A stretch of DNA of 64,000 bases from Tomocerus qinae. Lineage: Eukaryota > Arthropoda > Collembola > Entomobryomorpha > Tomoceridae. The stretch is from NCBI GenBank assembly GCA_020055645.1, contig CM034550.1, positions 11,607,001 to 11,671,000 of the forward strand. Direction: 5' to 3'. A program made the translations under genes and the position numbers. The notes under the pieces are model-generated. The model did not search any database, was not told the origin of the DNA, and was given only the letters and a program-made list of their open reading frames with translations. Shown here in pieces: positions 10,589 through 20,751 of the stretch (the first letter of the stretch is position 1; the number at the start of each line of letters is the position of its first letter).

Positions 10589-12746
10589 CTATTTCAGTAT
10601 CTGATTGATGTTAGGATTTTGCAACATCTGATTTGGATTCTGTAACATCTGATTGGGATTCTGCAACATCTGATTGGGATTCTGCAAAATCTGATTGGGA
10701 TTCTGCAAAATCTGATTGGGATTCTGTAAAATCTGATTGGGATTCTGCAAAACCTGATTAGGATTCTGCAAAATCTGATTGGGATTCTGCAAGATCTGAT
10801 TGGGATTCTGCAAGATCTGATTGGGATTCTTCAACATCTGATTGGGGTTCTGCAACATCTGATTTCGATTTTGTAACATTTGATTGGGATTCTGCAGCAT
10901 TCGACTGTGATTTTGCGACACTTTACTGAGAGCTGCACTTGGTCCACCTTGTCGGATAGCCTGAACCTGTCCCATGCCCATTTCCTCTATATGGATGTAA
11001 ATATAGATTATTAATAAATTATTACATAATCAAAATAATCATATTCATGATTCAAAATTCAGCACTACAATATAACTAACATCACTATCATAATAATCAT
11101 AAACAATAATATTATTAAAAGCCATAACATCAAATAACATGAAGGAGCCGCGAAACGACATAAAATGGTTACCGTCAGATGGACGTTATATTCAAACTGA
11201 TTGTATCTTAGAACCTCAATGCAATGTACAAATGTTTGAACAATTTATCTATAACTGTTCTCTGAGTTATGCCTATACTAGCTGAAACCTAGCACATACA
11301 GTGTGCTAGAAAAATTTTGAAATATTCCATACGCCTGCGTACTAACGCTCTTTCTGAATTTGAAAAACGGCTTTTATATAGAGGATACCTCTAAGCGTAT
11401 TGAAATGTACAGCCAAATCAGTACTGGTAGTCTAGTCATTACAAAACGATACAGACATACATGTATACATACAAACATTTATACAATAATACCGAAAGAA
11501 TTCCATGCGCATGTCCCACTCTACGTTTATCTATAGTAAAGATTTCCATAGACATTTGATTTTACACTGAAGTTATGAAAGACAGACATACTTTACCTTT
11601 CATTTGTTTGTTAATTGCATAAACAAAAAGACATGACAGTGGTCCGTCAAGGAGTCCCAACAGTATAGCTAGAACAACATCTAAAGCAACTTCAAACTTG
11701 AGTTCTTTTTCAATCGCGTACAAGTATATAAACCTAATACGATAATAAAAATTTTAACAACTCAAGTCCACTTCCATTTAAAAAAACTATTTGTATGTAT
11801 ATTATTTATGCCACTGCCACTATATAAGTGCTTTTCTTTGAATTACCATGCATATTGGGCGAATCCAAGAACAAATCTTATTCCTACCCATAATTTGAAA
11901 AATTTTGGTTTGTGCTGCAATTAACCATAATATTAATTCATAATTTATGTATTTCAGATTTCAGTTAATGATGTTTACTTAATTTCATGTTATCTTATTT
12001 AACATCAGAATATGTTTACCTTACCCCCTGATAGTAAGGAAAAGCAAGTAAGAACAATAACACCGATGTTGCAATTTCTAAAACACTCTTGATTAACAAA
12101 AAAGTCGCTGCGTTCTTTCTCACAGCTTCGGCAATTCCTTGTTCCTTTATTTTGACCCTTGCTAAAATGTCAGAAAAATTAAGTATAGTGTACTCCCCCC
12201 GGCTCTGGGATTTGTTTTTGCGCAATACCAAAATAAAATAGTCACCATTTGGTGAAAATACAATTATTTAGTGTATGTGTACGTACTTTGGTTGTATAGT
12301 TGTTGTAACAGTGGCGCTTGTACTGATTCCGAAGTTATGTTGAGGTTACCGACAACGTCTATAGAACCCCTTTGAATTTTAACCGAACGCTCTTTGTTTT
12401 CAACTTTATGAGCAGCTGAAAGTACATTTTTGAAATCTTCAGGGTTCGTCGAGTTCGCCTTTTGAAATCGGTTCTCTAGTTGATTTATGTTAAAAATTTT
12501 GCTAACAGCGTCTTGATGTGTATAGCCACCAAAAATTAAGGACACGAGGTAAACGCACTAAAAGCCAAGGAATAAAAAAGCAAAGCATCAACAGCTCATC
12601 AGCCATAACAAACAAACATTCTAACATTACTTTACAGCAATAATTTAATATTTGACGTTGACGAGACCATCAGGATTGTGACTAGCGGACAATTAATTTT
12701 TTAAACTTACACCATAAAATGTCGCAATTAAGGTAGTTGATTTCAT
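10589..12746 (-). CDS. Multi-span membrane protein with Q/N repeat tail, family copy 3
   Basis: Six exons join in frame: 12711-12746, 12287-12557, 12025-12161, 11847-11914, 11597-11733 and 10589-10986, giving about 348 aa. Residues 1-23 form a signal peptide or anchor (ends SLIFGG). A ~75-residue polar segment follows, then hydrophobic segments in exons 3 (LLIKSVLEIATSVLLFLLAF), 4 and 5. Intron positions and phases (0,1,0,2,1) match copy 1, which establishes the paralogy despite low sequence similarity. Exon 6 is almost wholly a 7-residue repeat, (M/I/V)LQNPNQ, about 14 times (21-base DNA unit, roughly 10600-10890). The tail is Gln/Asn-rich and prion-like in composition, unlike the Pro/Met tails of copies 1 and 2. 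Function unknown. Confidence 0.78.
10600..10895. repeat. 21-bp coding repeat (NPNQ heptads)
   Basis: About 14 tandem copies of a 21-base unit (plus-strand core GATTGGGATTCTGCAA). Each encodes one seven-residue repeat of the tail of copy 3. A period divisible by three keeps the frame open in the true reading frame. Confidence 0.9.
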
Positions 12747-12934
12747 TTCAGTGGTCCTGGTACCTCCGAAGCGTATTTACTTCAATGGAAAAGTTTTAAC
12801 TTCAAGCAATCAATAGGAACTTGATCAATCGCTTTTAGGTTTCAACAGAACCAGTTTTATTGGAATCCAAAGCCTATCCCTCTATAATTTAATAATTTTC
12901 CAAACAAAAGTGAACCAAGTCGGATTACCGAGTC

Positions 12935-13080
12935 TAAGGCCCATATTTTTAATGACTCGACTCCCACTCTCACGCTTTTTTTACGCACTTTTTCGAGAGT
13001 GAAAGGTACCTCAATACGTACCTTTCACTCTCAAAAAGTGGAGTTTAGAGTGGGAGTGTTTATTAAAAATATGGGCCTAA
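12935..13080. mobile_element. Foldback MITE, PIF/Harbinger-like
   Basis: A 140-base near-palindrome (12938-13077) with termini GGCCCATATTTTTAAT and, inverted, ATTAAAAATATGGGCC, flanked by TAA on both sides (12935-12937, 13078-13080). A TAA target duplication and G/C-start termini fit PIF/Harbinger MITEs. The arms span almost the whole element and there is no coding capacity. Confidence 0.7.
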
Positions 13081-13873
13081 GTACTCTAGGAATTGTTATA
13101 CCAGGGGCAGATTTCCATGGTGAATGACATTTTTACAATTTTCACTATATAAATGAAATCCAATCGAACTGAAATCAAGCATCGGTCAGCGAGGTAGCAA
13201 AATCCAGTTTGGATATCGGAGGAGAATCCTCCCACGCATCAGGTAGTAGCAGGTAGAAGTTCCATTTAGGGGAGTTTGATTTAACTATAGATGTGACTTT
13301 TCATCGGACGTATCTCATTCCTGCGGAGGATGCAGTGTAGTGTTATCATGTAGTGTCTGTTTAGGAGGATTCTTGGTTTGGGATTGGGATGCATTTCAAA
13401 ATATCTCACCTTGCCTCGCTAAAATAAGGCCTTGTATAAAGGTGATTCGTGATCTGCATATAATATAGAGCTGTCGTTGTGACTGAAGTGATTAATAATG
13501 TGGTAGGACATAATTATTATTATAAAAGTAGTTTGTGTATTTGTCTTTGGTGTATGTCTTAAGTAAGGGACTGGAGTGAATTTGAATTCTGTCTTCGGAT
13601 TATCAAATAGGCTTCATGGAAAATATATTGTCAGATTGTCACCTATCTGTAGAATGACAATAGGGACATTTGTTATCTTTGAGAATTGACAAGTACTTAG
13701 TAGTAGTACACAATAATATAGCTATTATTATTTTTTGGGTTTTGTTAGACGATATTATCGTTTATTAAGTGTCAAAGCTGATTTTATGGATCAAATGCAA
13801 CATCCTTTTAACATTATTACCATAAAGATAGTCAACAATTTATACTACTGAATTTTCAGATACGAAACTATTG
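13081..13873. other. Intergenic, nothing recognised
   Basis: AT-rich spacer between the foldback MITE and the 3' end of the next minus-strand gene. No ORF or RNA gene stands out. Confidence 0.5.
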
Positions 13874-15338
13874 TTAAAGTTCGTCGTCAGCTTTGGTGCC
13901 AATATATTTAAGATTGTCAATTCTCCATTTCGTCTTCACGACATCGGCTTCTAAAGCATCGACAATTTTTTCGTACCTCATTTTTCTGTCTTTTTGCTAG
14001 ATAATATTTAATAATTCCATAATATCATATAAACATATGATCAAAAGATATTAAAATTAATATTGATTCACTAAAATTCACTTACGTTTTGTCCAATACG
14101 ATTAAAACTGTGGTCCAATTTGCTAAGAGTGGGAATGACCAATCGAAGCAAATGTCCTTGATTTCTGATAACATCTTCTAGACTTAATTCCAGTTTTGTA
14201 ATTTCGTCAGATAGAGGTACAGCAGGTGAGCCCATGTCAACTACAGCAGCATCTTCATTATCACTTGAACTATCGCGGTCAATTTCTTGAGACATAATAT
14301 TTTTTAACTGAAAAAAAGACTTAAAAACAATTACAAACTGTATGATTACTGCAATGTAATAACTGTTGCGTTTTTCTTTGTTCTTCCAAATTGTTTAAAA
14401 GTCGCTTACCTTAGCTTCTAGCTTTTCTAACTGAAACAAAAGATTGGAAATGGACGACATTAATTCTATAATTTCACTGAAAGGCTTTCTATGATTTCTC
14501 CTTAAAGATTCAGTTGGCTCATCCAAATAGATTTGTTTCTTCTCGAGAATCTCAAGGGAGTGATCGTCGAAAATTGCATTGAATTCCCTCAGAGATCTTT
14601 TGTAGACTTCCAAAAGGCTATTGAATTCATTCGCCTTATTTTCGCATATCAGCCGGTACTGCTTAAACAATAAAACAACATTAAATCGACATTTATTACT
14701 GTGCGTGTGCATTTGGTTGCAGATAAGATACCTGATTCTCAAAGGCAGGTAATCTACTAGATATCAGGGAAAGAGACTCCAAAGCACTCTTCATGAATTT
14801 CTCAGGTCCGCCAGGAACTTTCTGCAGCTTTTCATATACTGCAGTTTCTTGTTTGATTTTCGTTACTTCCTCCCATGCTGGCTGGATATGCCTCTCTATG
14901 AGATCGGAAAACGGGTCTTCTGTCAACAGTTTTTCCGTCTAGGTATTCAAAATAAAATTTGAAATATTATTCATAATTATTTGGAAGAAAAGGAAGAATT
15001 TCCAGAGAAGAAAACCACAGAAAATAGAAATTTTCATCAATGCCCCAGTATAGTATATATTGAACAAAAGCAGAATTAGGCGAGAGTAAAATTAATCAGA
15101 GACATAAAATTACCTGAATAGAAAGCTCCTTGGTCTCTGTCGAATTAGCATAATTGACCATATCCCTAAGAATAGCACTAGGACTATAATCTCTCTCAAA
15201 AATCAAAGGGATGACTACAAAAGCTAGTAGAGCTCCGATTACAAACACAATGAGATAAAATGCAAACTGGAAGTTCGGATTAGCTAGAGCTTTGTTACTA
15301 TTTGGACTTGCACTATTGGAGTTTGACTTCGAGCGCAT
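13874..15338 (-). CDS. N-terminally anchored coiled-coil protein (unrecognised)
   Basis: Five exons, every intron in phase 0: 15114-15338, 14732-14938, 14410-14658, 14086-14307 and 13874-13996, giving about 341 aa. The N-terminus is Ser/Asn-rich and basic with no cleavable signal. One membrane segment follows at about residues 26-48 (FAFYLIVFVIGALLAFVVIPLIF as listed by position), which suggests a type II membrane protein. The rest is charged and predicted helical, with heptad-like stretches in exons 2, 3 and 5, and an acidic Ser/Asp patch at the start of exon 4. I recognise no enzyme motif. An organelle or ER tether with a cytosolic or lumenal coiled coil is plausible but unproven. Confidence 0.7.
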
Positions 15339-17444
15339 GGTTTGCCTCAGTCGCTTTCACTTTATATTTCTATCGGATTATAACGTGACGTCCTCCCTGC
15401 AATTTAGACTGAAGTCAGGATCTCATTAGTATCTATTCAGTAGATAATTCTCGATGTTGCTCCTGAGAGTGCACAGAATTAATCCGTAACAAATTGCTTG
15501 TTCTTCTGTAAACTTAAACAAATCTCTTCGTTAAGTCCCAGGGAAATCCTACAAAGCGTATCAACAAAGGGTTTAGGTTTTCGTTTACATCGCCGAGTGT
15601 GCACTACAAATAGCAATTACTGATCTCTCTAGAATAAACACAAATATTTCGTTGAAAATGGGAAAATAGAGTAAATATTTTGAAATTCGAACTTTTGCAC
15701 AATTAAATTCCAAATAATTTTTCTTGATGAATTCTGGAGTTTTTATAGTTGAAGTGTTCAGTGATATAGTAGTACATTGTACTAGAGATGAACGATAAAG
15801 TGGAATGTTATTCTTGTGCCGAGTGTTGTGGTTTGTTGTATTTAGTGCGGCAGGTGCACATGAATTGCTCGCATAGAGTCTCAGAGAAAGTCCGAATGAT
15901 ACTGAATGAGTGAACGGAATTGAAGTCAAGTGCTTCCAGTTGCAGTGAGCTCCATGCAGTCCAGTTTAGTGCCTGCCTCGGAGTGCTCGGCACATGAAAC
16001 ACGGACGGACGGATCGATGATATGCTTTTAAGTGAATTTGATCACCCGGAAACTAAAACAGCTGCGGCTCCAGGGGATACAGTTTATAATACCAATGCAG
16101 AAAGGCACAGCAGACTACAAGAAAACAGACAGGCAATTGACTCAAATCAACGAAGCTAACCAATCTAGACACAATTTTATTGTCGTTTTCCTTTGGCTTC
16201 CACTTTTCTGTCGTTCATTCACCATCCCAAATTCAGTCCTTTATTAAGAAAGCTAAGGCAATTACTCATGCCGTGTAGAATACAAGTAGTGGCAATTGAC
16301 AATCCGAAACAAAATTCTAAACCCGCACCACTCCGAACATAATTTACAAGGAAACCCGAATTCTTGCGTCAGCTAATCAATCTCATAAGAACTCTTTCAA
16401 CCAATCAATATTTCGTCGTCGGCTGCACTCCCACATTCATCCTCAAATTCTCTATTGCCCTATAAGCATTCAACCATCATTTTTGAACCTATGACTTCAT
16501 GTAAAGGGAGTTCATGTGATGTAATACAGTGTAAAACATTCTAACACTCTCCCGTCAACTATTTTAAAACTTTCATCTCCAATCGGAACCGGATGCAAAG
16601 AGTCTTTTGTAGTTTATTTTACTTTTTACTATATTTGAAAATTACCTTTCTGGGTTTTCCTATTATTATCATTTTATGGGAATCAGCAGGAGATTTCAAT
16701 CAATTTTCAGATCAAGAGTTTTTATCCAGAAAGGTTTCCGAGAAATATTGCTTTTTGTATCTGGAATGTTTCGCTGTTCTGTCGAATCCTTGTAAATACA
16801 CACAGAAATATTATTAACACCTGGAATGATTTTTCGTTCTGCAGATCCACAGAGATAAAAAATGTATATGGATAAAATGTGTATGCTATGCGTACAATAC
16901 AGATCTTTTAGGAGATAGAATAGAAGTGTCTACTAAAAAGGATAAGTCCACAGAGAATTTTCATGGCTACACGTTTTCCATGTAATATTGTACAGGTATA
17001 ACTTTAGTCTATGTTGTTTGGTTGAACAAAGATAATAATATTTAATAATTCAGCCTATTATTAGAACAAGCTATTTCCAACACAATTCTAGAGCATTTAG
17101 CTTCTCAAAGCACTCTAAATCATATTCATAATTAATCAAGTCCATATTTCCACTCTACTCAAGTAGAATCCCAATGAAACTTCTGTTTGCGTCTCCAGAT
17201 TGTGTTTTCACATACAAGTCAGGTAGCAGATAAGTGAAGCTTATAGTAAAATCGTTTTTGCAACATTTACTTTGAAGAGTTTGTATACACGTGTCATCAA
17301 TAATTCCTTAGGGAAAACCTACTTGGTGTACTCTTGAAAACATTTTGGACAGATTCGATAAGTTAAAATAATAATTAAAGCCTCTTTTTATTCAAATATA
17401 AATTACAGAATATTTCGCCATTTTTTTTGTCAATGTCAAAATTT
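15339..17444. other. Intergenic, 2.1 kb
   Basis: It contains the upstream region of the coiled-coil gene and the 3' flank of the hexosaminidase. A minus-strand AATAAA at 17387-17392 lies 53 bases past the hexosaminidase stop and is its likely poly(A) signal. Short ORFs here show no family signature. Confidence 0.55.
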
Positions 17445-20400
17445 TTACATATCAACTTCCCATGGTCCACAATATCCATTCAGAATAGGCTGTGCTGGAA
17501 TTCCCCGTCTAAAAATATTATTGAAATGAAGAAAATGATATTTTTGTTGAAGAAAGGTTCATTTTTGAATTTCTTACTGCAGCATCCTGCATCTATGTTG
17601 GTCGAGTCGTGTTCTAGCATCATCAGTAGTAGCAGAATCGAGCGGAGCTCCAGGGGACCAAAGTCTTTCAGCCACAGCGGAGACAAATGGGAAAAGTCGA
17701 GAAACTATATTAGTCTTGTCTACAAATTCAGCCCAAATACAAGCTTCGCCTCCAAGTATTAATTTCTTCTGTTCTTCAGTGACTAAAGAAATAAAATTCA
17801 TCTTGAGTGACAATTGTTGAAACGATAGTTTTGAATTTTGAAGTTTTACTGTTAGGTAAGCTGAGGATAGGATCACATTCATAGTATTTTCTCCAAGTTT
17901 CTCCATAGCTGATGTAGTTGATGTACCAGGGAGAAGATAAAATAGAACGGTAGCCCCGAGTTAAAGATCCCTGAGTAATTCATGTAAATTTTTAATTGCT
18001 TTGCTAATAGGTAGCCAGAGGCTGTTTTTAATTCGGGAGTTTAAATATTCAAAAGACTCAAACTTAGAGATTCCCCAAAGGAATCTTAATTTGCTTATCG
18101 TTACTACAGTCATGGAATATTCAAAAGATTAGAGACAGTAGCGGTAGGAGTGAAAGTGAAACCTGAAAGTGTTCTTGCCAAGAAAGGCCCCAATCCTTCC
18201 ACACTTGAACAACCACATTGCTATCCAACTGAAATGAGAAATACACTTTAACATTTCATCATTTTCCAAATAATTTCTACAATGAAAATCGTACGGGAAC
18301 TCCAGAATCTAACGGATCTTGCCAAGACACTGGAGTAAAGCCAAGATTTTGGACCATTGCTACATGCCGTTGGGTGTAGTGCTCTTGTACTTGACTTATT
18401 CGGGTGTAATTATTAGAATTCATGAACGCTCTTATCTCTGGTGATGATTCCCAGCATGGATAGTAAACCTAAATTAAATATTATTCCAAAAAATTGGTTG
18501 GCGTAAGGCAGTGGTTGCGCAAATACCTATCAAGTTTTAATTAGGTGAGGTTAGGTTAGGTCCCTCGAAAGCGGGTCCTGGCATGCCCTGTGTATTTCAT
18601 GGCGCGATATTTTAAATTTGCAACCACTGTCTTACTTCAACCAAAAAATTAATCCCAGTTAAAAATTAAAATTTCTTCAATTTTAAAACAATTACCTCGT
18701 CCATTCCTAAATGAACAAAAGCATCTTTGCTAACGTTTGAAAATACTTCGCTGAAAAATTCTTGCATAAATGTGTACGTTGTTTCTTTCGTTGGATCAAA
18801 GTTTTCGTATGCAGCGTGGTTAGGATAACCAGGTGTACCTAAATAATTTAAGAACATATGATGATTTAACCTATTTACCAAGTAATATGAAATATATCTA
18901 CCAATGTAATAATTTTACCTGGATTTATTCCATCTCCGTAGCATGGAGTCAGCAATTCTAGATGTACAATAGTTATTATAATTTTCGTATTAATTTTTTA
19001 GGTTTTACTGGGATTACAAACCTGGATGAGCTCTTCCAAATGCATTTGTATGTCCAGGAGTATCAAATTCTAAAATAACTCGAATTCCTCTAAGACGGGC
19101 GCTCTGAATAACTCTTTGTACTGCCTCAGGTGTATAAATAGCTTTTTTATTGTAAGCAGCCTAAAATATTATTAAGAATGTTATTTTTTGTAAATTAAGA
19201 AAATCTATTTGGGTTGAAGTAAGGCAGAGGTTGCACATTTTTAAAATCGCGCCATGAAATACACAAGGCATACTAGGGACCAGGATCCGCTTTCGAAGGA
19301 CCTAACCTAATTTTAAAACAGTAATATTGATAGGTATTTGTGCAACCACTGCCTTACTTCAACCTCAATTTGAAATGCAATAATTGTTTCAATAATTTTT
19401 TATACCGTAAGGGATAGTTCTGGGAACTTGCGAGAAACATACGGGAAACTTTGATCATCAACAATGTGCCAGTGAAGAACGTTTAATTTATTGTAAGACA
19501 TGGCATCAAGGATATCATAGAAAATCCTTTCAGGTAGGTAATGCCTTGCTGAATCGATCATGAGTCCACGATGAGGGAATCTTGGTCTATCTTCGATATT
19601 TGTTTCATTCATGTAGTAACTAACTCTTTGGCTAGTTTCATTTACTCTTGTCCAGATCAACTGAGAAAATGTTTCAATTCCTCTGAGAGCTCCCCAGACA
19701 GTGTCGGCAGTAATTGTAGCCACAGCAGATGTAGATGTTGAATTAATTGACAGTGAATCTTTAAAGATGAAAAGGAATAAGAGTATCAGTCTGTAGCACT
19801 TAAGAAATAATATTTGAGAATTTACAGCTTTCGTAAGTAGAATTTTCAGAAAAGCGAGGAAAAGCATGGCATTCGTTATTTGGTTCTCCAGCCGTGACTT
19901 CCACTAGAACTTGTGTTAGTACAGGATTAGTTTGATCTGTCACAGCTTGTCCCATGTTAGTCGGGAAGAGAAATACATTACTGTACTTCTCCAGAGCAAA
20001 GGAGAGTGGCTCGCATTGCAGTGCATTATTAATGTTGAAATGAAAGGCGAAAGCATCAACAGAGATGACATTTAGAGTAGGTCTCCAATTTTGTGGCAAG
20101 GGCCATGGGCTTCCAGGTGGCCAAACTTTCCCCTGAATAAATCAAGTACAAACACACAAACAACCTGTTTAAATTATTCAGATCATCTTCCTCTCCTAAT
20201 AAATTGCTATTATGCTACTAATAATTAATTTCCTCCCTACTTCTAAGGATATTAAAATTTTAAAAGCTATTTCAATGTTTCTTACAGACAATGGGCTAGA
20301 AGGACCGAAAGGGAAAAGGACACTTTCAGTATAATGGAGTGCCAATAATAGTAAAGACACTATCACAAACATAAATCTGCTCTTCTTTTGAGTATTAGTC

Positions 20401-20751
20401 TGCAAGAACATAGAAAAGTTGCTTTGTGTTTGAAAATAAAGTTTTACCATCTTCTGAGCTGGTTGAAGTAAGGCAGCAGTTGCACAAAATACCTATCCTA
20501 TTGTATTAATTAGGTTAGGTACCTCGAAAGCGGGTTCTTGTATGCCCAGTTTATTTCAAGGCACGATTTTTTAAATTTGCAACCTCTGCCTTACTTCAAC
20601 CTCTGAGGTAGATCGTCTAATTTAGACTTAATTTTCCCAGATTAAATAGAATTCTTACCGCTAGTGGATGTCTCGGCTCAATAGGGAACAATACTCCATA
20701 ACTAGTAGCAAAAACACCGAAAACACATGAAAAAACCGAAAAAATGTGCAT
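17445..20751 (-). CDS. Beta-N-acetylhexosaminidase, GH20
   Basis: Secreted or lysosomal glycosidase that removes terminal beta-GlcNAc/GalNAc. In arthropods this family acts in chitin-oligosaccharide turnover or N-glycan trimming. Exons: 20659-20751, 19826-20132, 19406-19758, 19022-19160, 18919-18957, 18696-18838, 18295-18468, 18163-18228, 17850-17970, 17578-17782 and 17445-17508, about 567 aa. Residues 1-~20 are a signal peptide. The zincin-like N domain ends near [12 protein letters not shown]. The barrel carries [24 protein letters not shown] (catalytic Asp-Glu about 357-358), SPWY and GGEACIWAE, ending [11 protein letters not shown]. Met replaces the usual second Gly before the catalytic pair. 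The exon 7 donor (18295 against 18301) is uncertain by two codons. An alternative first exon lies at 20286-20372, and three MITEs sit in introns. Confidence 0.93.
18488..18650. mobile_element. MITE in hexosaminidase intron, copy A
   Basis: Element 18496-18642 with termini related to GGTTGAAGTAAGGCAG in inverse orientation at each end, flanked by the perfect 8-bp duplication AAAAAATT (18488-18495, 18643-18650). The interior has TTAGGTTAGG and no ORF. The superfamily is not certain: an 8-bp duplication fits hAT, P or Merlin-type elements. Confidence 0.85.
19204..19372. mobile_element. MITE in hexosaminidase intron, copy B (inverted)
   Basis: Element 19212-19364, same termini and interior as copies A and C but opposite orientation. 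Flanked by TCTATTTG / TCAATTTG, an 8-bp duplication with one mismatch. Confidence 0.82.
20286..20450 (-). CDS. Alternative first exon of the hexosaminidase
   Basis: An exon-like segment with its own ATG (20372, or 20450 for a longer form) encodes a second signal peptide ([14 protein letters not shown]) followed by [14 protein letters not shown]. It then meets a phase-0 donor GTAAGA at 20285. The regular first exon ends in the same pattern ([13 protein letters not shown], then GTAAGA), so the two look like duplicated mutually exclusive first exons. Both would join the exon at 20132. The MITE at 20461-20601 ends 10 bases upstream of the longer ATG and separates the two exons. Transcript use is inference. 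Confidence 0.6.
20453..20609. mobile_element. MITE between alternative first exons, copy C
   Basis: Element 20461-20601, same family and orientation as copy A. Flanked by TCTGAGCT / TCTGAGGT, an 8-bp duplication with one mismatch. It lies directly upstream of the second first exon, so it could contribute promoter or 5' leader sequence to that transcript. Confidence 0.82.

Noticed and set aside
18540-19310. TTAGGTTAGG motifs suggesting interstitial telomeric repeat
   Set aside because: Only two units long and at the same internal place in the MITE copies, so they are part of the element.
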